A DNA stretch of 64,000 nucleotides from Chitinophagaceae bacterium. Lineage in GTDB: Bacteria; Bacteroidota; Bacteroidia; Chitinophagales; Chitinophagaceae. Below are positions 1-10,024 of this stretch, piece after piece (within the stretch, counting starts at the first letter, position 1; every line of letters begins with the position of its first letter). The stretch spans positions 124,001-188,000 of the forward strand of contig JADKAJ010000004.1 of assembly GCA_016719165.1 (NCBI GenBank). Reading direction: 5' to 3'. Below the pieces are notes generated by a model that searched no databases, had not been told where the DNA came from, and worked only from the letters and a program-made list of their open reading frames with translations. Position numbers and translations under genes: made by a program.

Positions 1-1
1 C

Positions 2-1453
2 ATTGCCAAAGATGTTTTAAAAGAAATAAGGGAGCGACTGCAGTTTTTATTGGATGTTGGTTTAACCTATCTCACTTTATACCGGCCATCCAAAACATTG
101 AGTGGTGGTGAATCGCAACGGATAAGATTGGCTACACAAATTGGTTCCCAACTGCAGGGTATTACTTATATATTGGACGAACCTTCTATCGGGCTGCATC
201 AACGAGATAATCATCGATTGATAGAAGCATTAAAAAATCTACGTGATATCGGGAATAGTGTATTGGTGGTAGAACATGATAAGGATATTATGCTGGCGGC
301 TGATTATTTGATTGATATTGGTCCAAATGCCGGTTATCATGGAGGAAGAATTGTAGCACAGGGGGAACCAGGGGAGTTATTGAAATTAGATACACTAACT
401 TCCGGCTATTTGAATGGGCATAGAAGGATTGCCGTGCCGGCGGAAAGAAGGAATGGTAGTGGAAAATTTCTTGAGCTAAAAGGAGCAAGGGGAAATAATC
501 TTCAAAATGTAGAGGCAAAGTTTCCGTTAGGAAAATTTATTTGTGTAACCGGCGTAAGTGGCAGTGGAAAATCAACTTTGATTAATGAAACCCTGTACCC
601 GATTCTCTCCAAACATGCATACGGTTCAAAGATGACTCCGCTGGAATATAAATCGGTGAAAGGATTGGAGCATATCGACAAAGTGATAGAGATCGATCAG
701 TCACCGATTGGCCGGACACCCAGAAGCAATCCCGCTACTTACTGCGGATTCTTCACGGAGATAAGAACTTTATTTGCCTCTATACCCGAAGCGAAAATTC
801 GTGGATATAATGCAGGCCGTTTCTCTTTCAATGTAAAAAACGGCCGCTGTGACGTGTGTGAAGGCGGAGGCATGCGGGTGATTGAAATGAATTTCTTACC
901 TGATGTATATGTGCATTGTGAAAAATGTAATGGTAAAAGATACAACAGGGAAACACTGGAGATACGCTATAAAGGAAAATCCATTGCAGATGTACTGGAG
1001 ATGACAGTGGAAGAAGCAGTTGCGTTTTTTCAGAATGTTCCTTACCTGTACCGGAAAATAAAAGTGTTGGAAGAAGTGGGATTGGGATACATCACGTTGG
1101 GGCAATCGGCAGTAACATTAAGCGGGGGAGAAGCGCAACGGGTAAAATTATCAACAGAGCTTTCCAAAAGAGATACCGGAAAGACATTTTACATACTGGA
1201 TGAACCAACAACAGGATTGCATTTTGAAGATATAAAACACCTGTTAGACGTACTAAATAAGCTGGTAGACAGGGGCAATACGGTCCTGGTCATAGAACAT
1301 AATATGGATGTCATTAAAGTGGCCGATCATATTATTGATATAGGCCCCGAAGGTGGTGATGGGGGAGGGAGAATATTATTTGAGGGAACACCCGAGGAAC
1401 TGGTAAAGAATAAAGAAAGCTATACAGCTGAATTTTTGAAGCTGGAGCTATAA
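2..1453 (+). CDS. uvrA: UvrABC excinuclease subunit A, C-terminal half (cut by window start)
   Basis: This is the ATPase subunit that recognises bulky DNA lesions in nucleotide excision repair and loads UvrB. About 483 residues are visible; the family is about 940 long, so the N-terminal half lies outside the window. The reading frame is open from base 2, upstream of the first in-frame start codon. In order one sees the first ABC signature [18 protein letters not shown] with Walker [13 protein letters not shown], the second Walker [10 protein letters not shown], a zinc finger (CDVC ... CEKC), the second signature [13 protein letters not shown] and [12 protein letters not shown]. All ATP-binding and zinc residues look intact. 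A hairpin terminator follows the stop. Confidence 0.97.
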   Translation: MAKDVLKEIRERLQFLLDVGLTYLTLYRPSKTLSGGESQRIRLATQIGSQLQGITYILDEPSIGLHQRDNHRLIEALKNLRDIGNSVLVVEHDKDIMLAADYLIDIGPNAGYHGGRIVAQGEPGELLKLDTLTSGYLNGHRRIAVPAERRNGSGKFLELKGARGNNLQNVEAKFPLGKFICVTGVSGSGKSTLINETLYPILSKHAYGSKMTPLEYKSVKGLEHIDKVIEIDQSPIGRTPRSNPATYCGFFTEIRTLFASIPEAKIRGYNAGRFSFNVKNGRCDVCEGGGMRVIEMNFLPDVYVHCEKCNGKRYNRETLEIRYKGKSIADVLEMTVEEAVAFFQNVPYLYRKIKVLEEVGLGYITLGQSAVTLSGGEAQRVKLSTELSKRDTGKTFYILDEPTTGLHFEDIKHLLDVLNKLVDRGNTVLVIEHNMDVIKVADHIIDIGPEGGDGGGRILFEGTPEELVKNKESYTAEFLKLEL

Positions 1454-1457
1454 AATT

Positions 1458-1486
1458 AATAATCCCGGGAAGAAGCCGGGATTATT
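1458..1486. terminator. Bidirectional hairpin terminator between uvrA and a convergent gene
   Basis: An 11-bp perfect stem (AATAATCCCGG / CCGGGATTATT) with a 7-nt loop sits between two convergent genes. The flanks are A/T rich, but there is no long T run. Confidence 0.75.
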
Positions 1487-1507
1487 ATCATAAAGAAGTT
1501 ATTAAAA

Positions 1508-1933
1508 TTATGCGTTCGGTTTAGTTGGGATTTTAACAATACCAAGTGTGAGTAAAAGACCTCCGACACCAGCGGCAAGAGCAATCCACAAACCAATTCC
1601 GGCACTGACTGCGCTGCTAAAACCACCTCCGTAAGAATTTAGTCGTAAAAAAAATAACAATGCACCGGCAGCAATTCCTCCAAATCCAGCCAGAGCTATT
1701 TTCTTAGTATTTGCGTCAAACTCTTTTGTCTTATCTCCCAGAAAAAAACAGGCTGCTGCAACAGCACCAATTCCCAGAAGTGTCACTAACCCCCAACTGC
1801 GCAAGCCGTTTGCTGAGCCGCCTCCAAAGCCTCCGAACTTAATTGAAACCCATGGTAGTATCAATGCAATCAATGCAACACCTGCAATAATCAATGAATA
1901 CAGTTTCGATTTGTGAAGATTTAAATTTTCCAT
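1508..1933 (-). CDS. Small four-helix membrane protein of unknown function
   Basis: I do not recognise a named family. The 141-residue product has four predicted transmembrane segments separated by short glycine-rich loops: residues about 12-32 (LYSLIIAGVALIALILPWV), 47-65, 78-95 and 110-132. It resembles small integral membrane proteins often left as hypothetical in Bacteroidota. The N-terminus (MENLNLHKSK) is polar and has no signal cleavage site. It is a single gene convergent with uvrA, with a long gene-free stretch upstream that should hold its promoter. Confidence 0.7.
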   Translation of the reverse strand: MENLNLHKSKLYSLIIAGVALIALILPWVSIKFGGFGGGSANGLRSWGLVTLLGIGAVAAACFFLGDKTKEFDANTKKIALAGFGGIAAGALLFFLRLNSYGGGFSSAVSAGIGLWIALAAGVGGLLLTLGIVKIPTKPNA

Positions 1934-2437
1934 AATAGCTTGGTTGATTTTGGTTTGGGCCTACTCATTTGGCTTTTCGGCATTCGCCCCCGGTTTTGAA
2001 AGGTTCAGGTCTCCCTTTTGTTTAATGGTGAACTAATATAAGATAGTTTTCTTATAACAAAACACCGGGGCCGGCTTTTTTATAAACCGTTTAATAACAA
2101 CAGATATTTTAAGAAGGAAAGAAAGTAGTTGACCGGGGATTCAGTCTCTAACCCGTAGGTATAGGCAGGAAGTGATTGAAAAAATTTACAGTAGGGTTTT
2201 AGTTTTTCACCCGGATACCGGATTTTAGCAATTTCCCTGCCTGTACGGGTTTTCTTAGTTATGACAATTAAAAGAACTCAACTTTGATGAAAAGCCCATA
2301 AGCAGGGCAGAGAGTAATTAATAAAATTGAGTACAAATGAGAGTACCAATAGAGAACGGATTAGGTTTTATCAACCAGGTATCAGATTTTATTAAGCTCC
2401 CTGCCGCTTATCGGACGACGTTTACAATATTTTTATA
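1934..2437. other. Gene-free stretch between two minus-strand genes
   Basis: About 500 bases with no credible coding frame on either strand. It is A/T rich, with scattered short T and A runs. It should contain the promoter of the minus-strand membrane protein, but I find no clear TTTG / TAnnTTTG pair. Confidence 0.5.
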
Positions 2438-2872
2438 TTAACGGATTTCAAACTTACCTGACGCTGTTTCTTCGTCACCACAAAAAACACGGTACACATA
2501 AGTTCCTTTTGTAAGACCTGATATCCGGAAATGATCTTTAGCTTTTAGCTTATAATTTTGCATCAATGTACCCTGGAGGTCGAATACAAAAAAATCCACA
2601 TTTTTTCCTTCGTTTTCTTTGGCAACAACATGCATTTCTCTTTTGATAATATCCGGGTAAATTTTTACGGAGCTGTTATTACGGGAAGAAAATGCTTTGA
2701 CTCTTGCTTTTTCTTTTTTAATGGCTTTTTCCTCTGCCGGCTCATTGTTATTTGCAATAGTGTACTTTTTAAATGGCTTCCCGATTGCAAATGCAGATTG
2801 GGTTTGGGCCAGCATTAAACCTGCCAGTAAACTCAGGGTGATAAATGGGTTTAGAGTAAAATTTGTTTTCAT
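2438..2872 (-). CDS. Short secreted protein made mostly of a T9SS type A sorting domain
   Basis: The 144-residue product has a signal peptide (residues about 1-29, MKTNFTLNPFITLSLLAGLM... AFA), a charged linker rich in Lys and Glu (about 30-65), and a C-terminal domain of about 75 residues beginning SVKIYPDI. The segment VFDLQGTLMQ ... ISGLTKGTYVYRVF ... GKFEIR follows the pattern of the Por/type IX secretion sorting domain that routes cargo across the outer membrane. No catalytic or binding domain precedes it, so the mature passenger would be very small. Upstream lies an outer-membrane barrel gene on the same strand. Confidence 0.75.
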   Translation of the reverse strand: MKTNFTLNPFITLSLLAGLMLAQTQSAFAIGKPFKKYTIANNNEPAEEKAIKKEKARVKAFSSRNNSSVKIYPDIIKREMHVVAKENEGKNVDFFVFDLQGTLMQNYKLKAKDHFRISGLTKGTYVYRVFCGDEETASGKFEIR

Positions 2873-2905
2873 AGTGGTTCGGTTATAAGGTGGTTTAAAT
2901 TGTAC

Positions 2906-3859
2906 TTAGTAAAACACGGGACATTTCAGATGTTTTGTTGCACTGTTGCCACCCAGGCGCCAGCCAAAACGAATAATGCCGGAAAAATATGCATCATTTT
3001 CTGTAGGGTCCCCTCTCTCCGCAAATTCCTCATAAGGCCTGGTGGCCGGGAAACTATAAGTACCTCGATAGTACAGTCTTCTTGCTTTTACTGCATCTGC
3101 TGCCGGTAAATACTGATCAAAGTAGATCGGGTCTATGTAATAATCATTACTAACATCATCCACATAATCTGTAAACAATTTTCTATGCAGGATCTCAAAG
3201 CCTATGTAGGAGTTTTCTTTAACGTAATATTTAAAACCAACACCAACCAGCGCATTCATCTGGGTAAGCTTATAGGGCTTACTGTCCGGGTATTCTGCAA
3301 AACCCTGACCTTCCAGTCTGAGCGGTGCCGTTTTTACCCAACTACCGTCTACATCTTTTGTTTCAGGGTTGAAATTGAAGATACCCACACCACCCAATAC
3401 ATATGGACGCAGCTTTCCGGCTAAGCCATCATATTTTTCCATGAAAAATGTTGGGTATAATTCAATTGCTGCGTAAGCTTCTTTGATTTTTGAACGGAAG
3501 TTCAGGTTTCTTTCTCTTCTGTCCATTTCAGCGCCACCTTTTGCCGGGGCCTCTTTATCGTCTCCTTCTACATAGCCCATATTTCCTGCTACTCTGAATC
3601 CTATCCATTCAGCCGGATAATAGTTCAGGTATAAACCTTTGTTTAATTTGGTAAGCGGGAAGTCAAGGTCTTTTACAAATGTTTTTCCCGCACCGGCACT
3701 GCCACCAAGGTCGCCGAGGAAAAACATTGGGCCTATGCCAAGTCCTAGCTCAACTTTACCATTGCTGGAAGTAATAGATTGTGAATGGGATTGAAAAGAA
3801 AAGATTGTTAATAAACAAACTAGTACGGACAGCCGTACTTTGAGTAAACTTGTTCTCAT
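2906..3859 (-). CDS. Outer membrane beta-barrel protein (DUF6089-like)
   Basis: The 317-residue product has a signal peptide (residues 1-27, ending SFQSHSQS). Alternating amphipathic strands typical of a small outer-membrane barrel follow: VELGLGIGPMFFLGDLGG, GLYLNYYPAEWIGFRVAGN, LRPYVLGGVGIFNFNP, MNALVGVGFKYYV. The opening strand with LGDLGG is typical of the DUF6089 group of Bacteroidota barrels. The C-terminus ends NSATKHLKCPVFY. The ligand or partner is unknown. It lies 33 bases upstream of the T9SS-tail gene on the same strand, so the two may be cotranscribed. Confidence 0.75.
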   Translation of the reverse strand: MRTSLLKVRLSVLVCLLTIFSFQSHSQSITSSNGKVELGLGIGPMFFLGDLGGSAGAGKTFVKDLDFPLTKLNKGLYLNYYPAEWIGFRVAGNMGYVEGDDKEAPAKGGAEMDRRERNLNFRSKIKEAYAAIELYPTFFMEKYDGLAGKLRPYVLGGVGIFNFNPETKDVDGSWVKTAPLRLEGQGFAEYPDSKPYKLTQMNALVGVGFKYYVKENSYIGFEILHRKLFTDYVDDVSNDYYIDPIYFDQYLPAADAVKARRLYYRGTYSFPATRPYEEFAERGDPTENDAYFSGIIRFGWRLGGNSATKHLKCPVFY

Positions 3860-4003
3860 TGGTATCAGATTTCTGGTTTTTCTACTATTGGATTTCGAAT
3901 CTAAAGTAGAGAAAGAAAAAATTACCGCAGGTATTTATTACCGTATTTTTTTAATTATAACGGGTATAAAAGTTTTTCTACTTAGTGATTCTACGAAAAT
4001 GTA

Positions 4004-4444
4004 CTAAGGAAGGATCATTTCAATATGTTCTATACCATCTTCAAGATATATATCACTGCTTTGCTGAAAGCCTAATGAAGAGTAGAATTTTTTCAGGTAT
4101 AATTGTGCGCCTATCTTAACAGGAGACTTTCCAAATAGGGCATAAATATTTTCAATCGATTTATTCATTAATTCTCTGCCGGTACCACTGCCTCTTGCTG
4201 AAGGAGAAGTTACAACTCTTCCAATAGAAGGTTCTGTATAAGCGAGGCCCGGAGGAAGAAGCCGGGTGTAGGCTATAAGTTTACTATCCCGCCATCCCAT
4301 GAAATGATATGAACCGGGATCTTTATTGTCTGCATCCTGGTAAACACAGTTTTGTTCTACTACAAACACTTCATTTCTTAATTGCATAATTGCATACAGT
4401 TCAACTGAAGTGAGGTCTTCAAATTTCTTTAGTGTCCAGTTCAT
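4004..4444 (-). CDS. GNAT family N-acetyltransferase, ElaA type
   Basis: A 146-residue GNAT-fold enzyme that transfers acetyl from acetyl-CoA to an unknown amine. It matches the ElaA subgroup along its length: N-terminal LYAIMQLRNEVFVVEQNC, the middle strand YTRLLPPG, and the acetyl-CoA loop IGRVVTSPSARGSGTGRELM, which supplies the pyrophosphate-binding R/G-x-x-G-x-G/A turn. The length is typical (about 150). A TATATTTG element (minus strand, 4469-4476) sits 25 bases upstream and could be the -7 box of a Bacteroidota promoter, although the -33 box is poor. Confidence 0.88.
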   Translation of the reverse strand: MNWTLKKFEDLTSVELYAIMQLRNEVFVVEQNCVYQDADNKDPGSYHFMGWRDSKLIAYTRLLPPGLAYTEPSIGRVVTSPSARGSGTGRELMNKSIENIYALFGKSPVKIGAQLYLKKFYSSLGFQQSSDIYLEDGIEHIEMILP

Positions 4445-4540
4445 AGTGGATGAAAATTGTCAGGGAGGCAAATATAGTGCAGGCTGTTTCTATTTACAGA
4501 ATTGAAGACAAATTCATTAATTTTAAACAAATACCCGGCA

Positions 4541-5434
4541 ATGACAGTAAGAGATCTCAGTTATGTGCATCAGCTTGCAAGTGATTTATTCCGCTGGCCC
4601 ACATCTCCGGCCGGGTGGAAACAATATGAGCTAAGTGAGGCACAGGTCGATTTTTTCAAAAAGAATGGTTTTTTGAGTGGTATAAAATTGCTGGATGAAA
4701 GGCAGCTTGATATTATTCGTAAGGAACTGACTGAAATTGCAAATCCTGATCATCCCGGGCATGAATTATTTTATGAATTTCATTCAAATGAATCTGAAGA
4801 TCCCTCCACAATCCTGTTTCATGCTTTAGGGGCCTGGCGCATTACGGAGGGATTGCATGATGTGCTGTGGAATCCCCGGTTTTTGGTTGCCGCAAGTCAG
4901 CTTTTAGGTAATGTCCCTGTACGGTTCTGGCATGACCAGATCTTTTGGAAGCCTCCAAAGCAAGGCGGAGTAGTGGCCTGGCACCAGGATTATTCTTACT
5001 GGACCCGGACAAAACCGGTGGCACACCTTACCTGCTGGTGCGGGTTGGATGATGCGACAAAAGAAAATGGTTGTTTACAATATATACCCGGTAGTCATGA
5101 ATGGGGATTACTTCCCAAGCCGGTAATTGCCGGCGAGTTTCAGGGTATCAAAGACTATTTAAGTAAACAACAGAAAGAGCAGTTTGAACATCCTCAATAC
5201 GCTGAAGTAAAAGCGGGAGAAGCCATCTTTCATCATTCACTTACATTGCATGGATCCGGTGCCAATACTTCATCGAGGCCGAGAAGAGCTTTTGTGATCA
5301 ATGTGTTTGCTGATGGTGTTGTTTCAGATTCAAATGAGCCATTATTGGAAGGAGTGCCGCCGGTAAAGAAAGGAGAGAAAATGGAGGGGCAATTTTTCCC
5401 TTTGCTTTTTGACCCCAGGCTCAAGAATCAATAA
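4541..5434 (+). CDS. Phytanoyl-CoA dioxygenase (PhyH) family protein
   Basis: Probable Fe(II)/2-oxoglutarate-dependent oxygenase; the substrate is unknown. The double-stranded beta-helix motif is visible: the H-x-D iron ligands in WHQDYSYW, the distal histidine in LTLHGSGAN, and a 2-oxoglutarate-binding arginine just after it (SRPRRAFV). I start at the ATG giving MTVRDLSYV (297 residues); a TTG 39 bases upstream would extend it by 13 residues. Its 3' end overlaps the convergent rarA by 7 bases. It could be a hydroxylase for a small metabolite rather than for phytanoyl-CoA. Confidence 0.88.
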   Translation: MTVRDLSYVHQLASDLFRWPTSPAGWKQYELSEAQVDFFKKNGFLSGIKLLDERQLDIIRKELTEIANPDHPGHELFYEFHSNESEDPSTILFHALGAWRITEGLHDVLWNPRFLVAASQLLGNVPVRFWHDQIFWKPPKQGGVVAWHQDYSYWTRTKPVAHLTCWCGLDDATKENGCLQYIPGSHEWGLLPKPVIAGEFQGIKDYLSKQQKEQFEHPQYAEVKAGEAIFHHSLTLHGSGANTSSRPRRAFVINVFADGVVSDSNEPLLEGVPPVKKGEKMEGQFFPLLFDPRLKNQ

Positions 5435-6690
5435 TTGTACTTGTCTTTCCAGAGATTTTTGAGCACTTTTCTTAATTCTTCTTCTCTTGCATTTTTACCC
5501 GGGTCAAAAAATTTTGTTCCGGCTATTTTTCCCGGCAAATATTCCTGTGGCGAAAAATTATTATTGTAACTATGGGAGTATTCATAATTTTTCCCGTAGC
5601 CTATATCTTTCATCAGTTTGGTGGGGGCATTGCGTATGTGTAACGGCACTGGCAGATCACCTTCTTTCCGGACTGCTGCCAGTGCCGCTTCTATTGCAGC
5701 ATAAGAAGCATTGCTTTTCGGAGATGCTGCCAGGTATATCGCACACTGCGACAAAATAATCCTTGCTTCCGGGTAGCCAATCTTATTAACAGCATCAAAT
5801 GCTGCATTTGCCATTACCAAAGCTGTGGGATTCGCATTACCTATATCCTCGCTGGCCAGTATCAGCATTCTGCGGGCAATGAACTTAACATCTTCACCAC
5901 CCTCTGTCATCCTTGCCAGCCAATACACGGCAGCGTTGGGATCACTGCCCCTGATTGATTTGATAAAAGCCGATATAATATCATAGTGTTGTTCACCGCT
6001 TTTATCATACAACGCAATTTTTTTTTGCGCCACTTCCATTACATATTTGTCGGTAATAACAATTTTTTCTCCGGCAGTATCGCAAACAATTTCGAGCAGG
6101 TTGAGCAATTTTCTTCCATCACCACCTGAAATGTTTAATAAGGCAGCCGTTTCTTTTAGTTCAATTTTCTTTTTTGATAAATATTCGTCTTTCTCAATAG
6201 CTGTTTGCAAAAGTTTGATGAGGTCATTTTCATCCAGCGCTTTTAGTACATAAACCTGGCACCTGCTAAGCAAGGCACTATTTACTTCAAATGATGGATT
6301 CTCAGTGGTGGCACCAATTAATGTTACGATTCCTTTTTCAACTGCACCCAACAGCGCATCCTGTTGCCCTTTATTGAAACGGTGTATCTCGTCAATGAAT
6401 AATACAGCGCCTGTTTTTGTTTTAGCCTGTTCAATGATCTCTCTCACTTCTTTTACTCCGGCACTGATGGCACTAAGCTGATAAAAAGGAGCCTGTAATG
6501 TATGAGCAATGATATTGGCAATCGTTGTTTTGCCGGTACCAGGGGGACCCCAGAAGATCATCGAATGCACTTTATTATTTTCTATCGCAGTTCGTAAAAT
6601 GCTTCCTTTCCCTACCAGGTGTTCCTGGCCCATTAGTTCATCCAGTGTTCGGGGACGTATTCTTTCTGCCAGTGGAACTTGCGTATTCAT
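5428..6690 (-). CDS. rarA: Replication-associated recombination protein A (RarA/MgsA), AAA+ ATPase
   Basis: A 420-residue clamp-loader-like AAA+ ATPase that acts at stalled replication forks. It shows the N-terminal LAERIRPRTLDELMGQEHLVG, Walker A GPPGTGKTT, Walker B LFIDEIHRFNKGQQDALL, sensor 1 IGATTENPSFEVN and the C-terminal oligomerisation region (GSDPNAAVYWLARM, EDIGNANP). I start at MNTQVPLAERIRP; the frame is open 57 codons further upstream, but that stretch crosses a terminator and has no homology. The length fits the family (about 420-450). Confidence 0.95.
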   Translation of the reverse strand: MNTQVPLAERIRPRTLDELMGQEHLVGKGSILRTAIENNKVHSMIFWGPPGTGKTTIANIIAHTLQAPFYQLSAISAGVKEVREIIEQAKTKTGAVLFIDEIHRFNKGQQDALLGAVEKGIVTLIGATTENPSFEVNSALLSRCQVYVLKALDENDLIKLLQTAIEKDEYLSKKKIELKETAALLNISGGDGRKLLNLLEIVCDTAGEKIVITDKYVMEVAQKKIALYDKSGEQHYDIISAFIKSIRGSDPNAAVYWLARMTEGGEDVKFIARRMLILASEDIGNANPTALVMANAAFDAVNKIGYPEARIILSQCAIYLAASPKSNASYAAIEAALAAVRKEGDLPVPLHIRNAPTKLMKDIGYGKNYEYSHSYNNNFSPQEYLPGKIAGTKFFDPGKNAREEELRKVLKNLWKDKYNY

Positions 6691-6704
6691 ATTGCCAAAG
6701 TAAC

Positions 6705-6736
6705 AAAAAAAAGCAGGCGACTCCGCCTGCTTTTTT
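6705..6736 (-). terminator. Rho-independent terminator of the upstream small secreted-protein gene
   Basis: A GCAGGCG / CGCCTGC stem with a 4-nt loop is flanked by eight A on one side and six T on the other, so it gives a U tract on either strand. It lies just after the stop of the minus-strand secreted-protein gene and before rarA, separating the two transcripts. Confidence 0.88.
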
Positions 6737-6754
6737 CTGTCAATCGTTGAAAGA

Positions 6755-7153
6755 TCAGTATAGCGAGTAGATATACCGGCCGGTGCAATTACCCGATGCC
6801 GACCAATCTCTTGTACCCCCTGTAGAGATACAATATATTTCAGTATAACCATCTGCAACATTTACAGTGAATGAACCATAGGGTGATAATGTACCCCTGT
6901 AATATCCATCCACATAAACTTTTACATAAAGGCCTGAATAATTATCAAAATAAACACTGCAGGTACTTCTTGATTTGGCTTCTACAACATCAGTAGTAGG
7001 AGCTTCACTTTTGATTTTTGGGTTAGATCCCCTGTTGGCATCAACGGCTTTTGACTCAACTTTTACATTGATTTTTTTCTGGGCAGAAGCGGTGGCAGAA
7101 AAAGCGAGGAGCATAAATCCTGCAGCAATAATGCTAAGAATTAATTTTTTCAT
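6755..7153 (-). CDS. Small secreted protein of unknown function
   Basis: I recognise no family. The 132-residue product has a clear signal peptide (MKKLILSIIAAGFMLLAFSATASAQ, cleavage near residue 25), then a Lys/Ser-rich linker to about residue 60. A compact C-terminal domain (about 63-132) contains three cysteines and many aromatic and glycine residues (YFDNYSGLYVKVYVDGYYRG, CISTGGTRDWSASGNCTG). The V-K-V-Y-V-D-G-x-x-x-G pattern resembles PEGA-like surface domains, but this is only a resemblance. It is monocistronic, with its own terminator downstream. Confidence 0.7.
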   Translation of the reverse strand: MKKLILSIIAAGFMLLAFSATASAQKKINVKVESKAVDANRGSNPKIKSEAPTTDVVEAKSRSTCSVYFDNYSGLYVKVYVDGYYRGTLSPYGSFTVNVADGYTEIYCISTGGTRDWSASGNCTGRYIYSLY

Positions 7154-7275
7154 GCTTTTTAGTTTTAAATTTTGAAAACTTGATTGGTATTAACTTAATG
7201 AGCCAGTATGCTTAATAATAATATTATAAGTTACTAAATCTCTATATATAATACCTGCTTATCCGTATTTAATTT

Positions 7276-9525
7276 TTAATACCTGGATTTGACTGACAGT
7301 TTAATAAGATTCCAGTTAGATACTGACTTATTAAATCCTCTTGTACCACCTTCATTACCAATATTAAGCAAGTCACCTAAAGGACTACCATCACCCCGGG
7401 CGGCGGACCTTACACCTTCCTGGTTAAAAACCATTGCATAATTGGTAATGGGTTCATCAGATGCCAGCAGAAAGTAATTATCTGTTCCAACAGGTTCTGA
7501 AACAGTTCCCTCAAACAGGAAAACATCTTTAACAAGGTTAAAATTCTCAAATTTCGGGAATTGGTTTCCCACATTGCCAGCATCAGCATCCGGATAGGCT
7601 AACGTCATATTCCCGTCTTTATCGATGATGAAAACATACACGAACCTTTTTACTTTATTGGCCCCCGTATATCCATCATTGGCAACAAGGTGAAAGGCTA
7701 CCTGTTCACCAACCCTGTACTCGTTATTGGTAATGGTGCTGCCTGTGGTTTTGTTTTTCATCTCCAGGTGAAAAGGGAAATTACTTTCGCCTTCTTTTGG
7801 CCCTATTAATTGTATCCAGCCCCGGATCTTGGACAGACGCATGGCATATTCATACAGGTTCTCAGAAACAGACATGGCAGCCTGGTTACTACCATCCTCC
7901 AGTACAAAACCCTTCGTTTGTACCGGCATAGATTCAAGACTATCCCGTGCAGAGGTCTGTGTACGGCGTAATCCATAAGCCGGTTTGCCATTCTCATCTA
8001 TAGTGCCATATAAAACATATTGTGCATCGGCAATATTATTCACAACAACGATACTTTTATTTTTAGAAGATTGCAATCTCATCTTTATCGCTTCGGTCAG
8101 TTCTCCGGGTACGGGTAATTCAAAATAAAAGGATGAGTCCTGTTTGCATAATTGAAGAATAGCAGCTGTATTTAAAGATCCCGGTGCGGCCACCTCTTTA
8201 CCATCAATATTTACCCTGTATTTTTCCCCATCAAAATACAAGGTTGTATAAGGATCAATTTTTTCCAGTTCATTCACCCATTTAATTTTTTTTGATTGTC
8301 GCAGTTCACTGTTGATTCCAGCAAGCCTGGTGATAGCACTGTAATTCATTTTACCAGCTGGTATATACACTTTAAGCAGAGGTGCTGATGAGGAAACCCA
8401 GTTTGTTACTTCCAGAAGCTCACCGGCTTTTAAGTCTTTGATGTTTCCCTTTACTATCCTTGCCCTGGATTTATTGACACCGTAAACAGAATCGATTTCC
8501 AGTTTTACCAGTGTATCCGTACCCTTGAATTTTACCAATTCATTTTCTTTGTTTAGTCCCAGTGCAAAGCCCCCTTGCAGGAACACTCTTTCAAATTCAA
8601 AACCCGAAACAGCAATCAATGATTTGTCAGGGAGTGTGCCCTTATTGATGCCGAACAAGGTTTGTTGTTGTCTTTCCGGCTTACCTCCTAAAACAGGCTC
8701 TTGTTTTTTACCATTACTTTTCAGGATTGCACGGATACTGGTAAATAAATTGATAACGGAGGCATTTACCGACTGCTGTTCAAGTGCCTGTCTCAGGGCA
8801 ATGGTAAAAGCACCGTGCGGAATATTATTTTCATCTCTTTGTTCCTGTGCAAATTCATTATCCTGTGCGGCCGAAATAATCAGGAAATTACCTTCCGGCC
8901 TTGTTTCCGGGGGTGTGGGTTGGGACGCATCTTTTGCATCGTAATTTGCATCAGCGATAAACCTGAACTGCCCGGGGGTGTTAGGGCCACGGGAAAGAGA
9001 TCCGCTATGGCAGCAATCCATAATAACAGTCAGTTTTACACCTTTATCAAGGAAAGCGTTATAAACTTTAGCAAGCTCTTTGTCACGAATATCCTGTACG
9101 CCGGGTTTCCATGTATCACTGGGAACCATTGACTCATCTTTCTTATCTTCTTCTCTGGCAAGACTGTTCGGCACCTGGCTGCCGTGTCCGGCATAATAAA
9201 TAAATGCAAAATCATTGGCATTGCTTTTTTCAAGCAAGTCATTCATTGATTGAATAATTCCATTCCTGTTGGCGGCTTCATTAAATAAAGTATCTACTTT
9301 ATTGGCGGGAAACTGAAATTTTGAAACTACAATTGACTGTATAGCCCTGCCGTCATTCACGCAGCCATCCAGGTTTTTGAATAATGACCGGGCAGTACCT
9401 GCTATCCTTGTATTGGGAGGTGGTTCATATTTGTCTATTGCAATTATCAAGGCCCTTTTCTCCTGCGAAAAGCCGGAAACAGTCAATAGTGATACAAAGG
9501 CAAGGGTAAATATATTTTTCGTCAT
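7276..9525 (-). CDS. Secreted caspase-family (C14/metacaspase) protein with C-terminal DUF4384
   Basis: A 749-residue cysteine peptidase of the caspase/metacaspase fold, probably periplasmic or surface exposed. It has a signal peptide (residues 1-21, ending VSGFSQ) and a peptidase domain opening with KRALIIAIDKY. The catalytic His114 lies in YYAGHGSQ and Cys172 in VIMDCCHSGS. The C-terminal region (about 590-720: NEYRVGEQVAFHLVANDGYT, KDGNMTLAYPD) resembles DUF4384, often fused to caspase domains. The linker (about 300-580) has no recognised domain. It is the first of three adjacent caspase-fold genes; the substrate is unknown. Confidence 0.9.
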   Translation of the reverse strand: MTKNIFTLAFVSLLTVSGFSQEKRALIIAIDKYEPPPNTRIAGTARSLFKNLDGCVNDGRAIQSIVVSKFQFPANKVDTLFNEAANRNGIIQSMNDLLEKSNANDFAFIYYAGHGSQVPNSLAREEDKKDESMVPSDTWKPGVQDIRDKELAKVYNAFLDKGVKLTVIMDCCHSGSLSRGPNTPGQFRFIADANYDAKDASQPTPPETRPEGNFLIISAAQDNEFAQEQRDENNIPHGAFTIALRQALEQQSVNASVINLFTSIRAILKSNGKKQEPVLGGKPERQQQTLFGINKGTLPDKSLIAVSGFEFERVFLQGGFALGLNKENELVKFKGTDTLVKLEIDSVYGVNKSRARIVKGNIKDLKAGELLEVTNWVSSSAPLLKVYIPAGKMNYSAITRLAGINSELRQSKKIKWVNELEKIDPYTTLYFDGEKYRVNIDGKEVAAPGSLNTAAILQLCKQDSSFYFELPVPGELTEAIKMRLQSSKNKSIVVVNNIADAQYVLYGTIDENGKPAYGLRRTQTSARDSLESMPVQTKGFVLEDGSNQAAMSVSENLYEYAMRLSKIRGWIQLIGPKEGESNFPFHLEMKNKTTGSTITNNEYRVGEQVAFHLVANDGYTGANKVKRFVYVFIIDKDGNMTLAYPDADAGNVGNQFPKFENFNLVKDVFLFEGTVSEPVGTDNYFLLASDEPITNYAMVFNQEGVRSAARGDGSPLGDLLNIGNEGGTRGFNKSVSNWNLIKLSVKSRY

Positions 9526-10024
9526 AACTGGTAGATTAAAAGCTTTAATACTTTATTATAGCAGTAAAGATTTTTGTTTTGAACAGCCTGTTGAAGATAA
9601 TTTTAATTGAGTAAAGATCAATTTTTCTATTAATATAAGTACTGTTTATTGTATACCCGGACAGCCTGTCATGTATTTGCACATACGATATTAATATTCT
9701 TACGACAACGATCATATACCTTCTTATGGGTATATTACTGTATGCTGAAATCATTGTATATGAATCAGGATAATGAATGTCTATGATCGTTTTATTACCC
9801 AAAATAACCTTTCTATTCTTTTAATGCACCAGGAATTTGCTTATAATGGTTGGCTTTTTCTGCATTAAGCTGAGTTTTTAGATCGTCTCTTTTACTTTAA
9901 CTAACAACCTGCATAAGGTAAATTCTGAATGCTAACTATAAATGAAGAAATATTACTTTATGAAAATATCAAGATGCCTATCCTTTGATACCTTTATATA
10001 TAAGTTTGGTAAAGATTTTAAAGG
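9526..10024. other. Gene-free stretch between two caspase-family genes
   Basis: About 500 A/T-rich bases without a credible gene. Both flanking genes read leftward, so the promoter of the DUF4384-caspase gene should be here. I could not find a clear consensus pair, a strong hairpin or a repeat. Confidence 0.45.

Noticed and set aside
8525..8944. Long antisense frame within the first caspase gene
   Set aside because: It is a low-quality shadow opposite a well-supported coding region; the same holds for the frames opposite sucA, truA and the subtilase.
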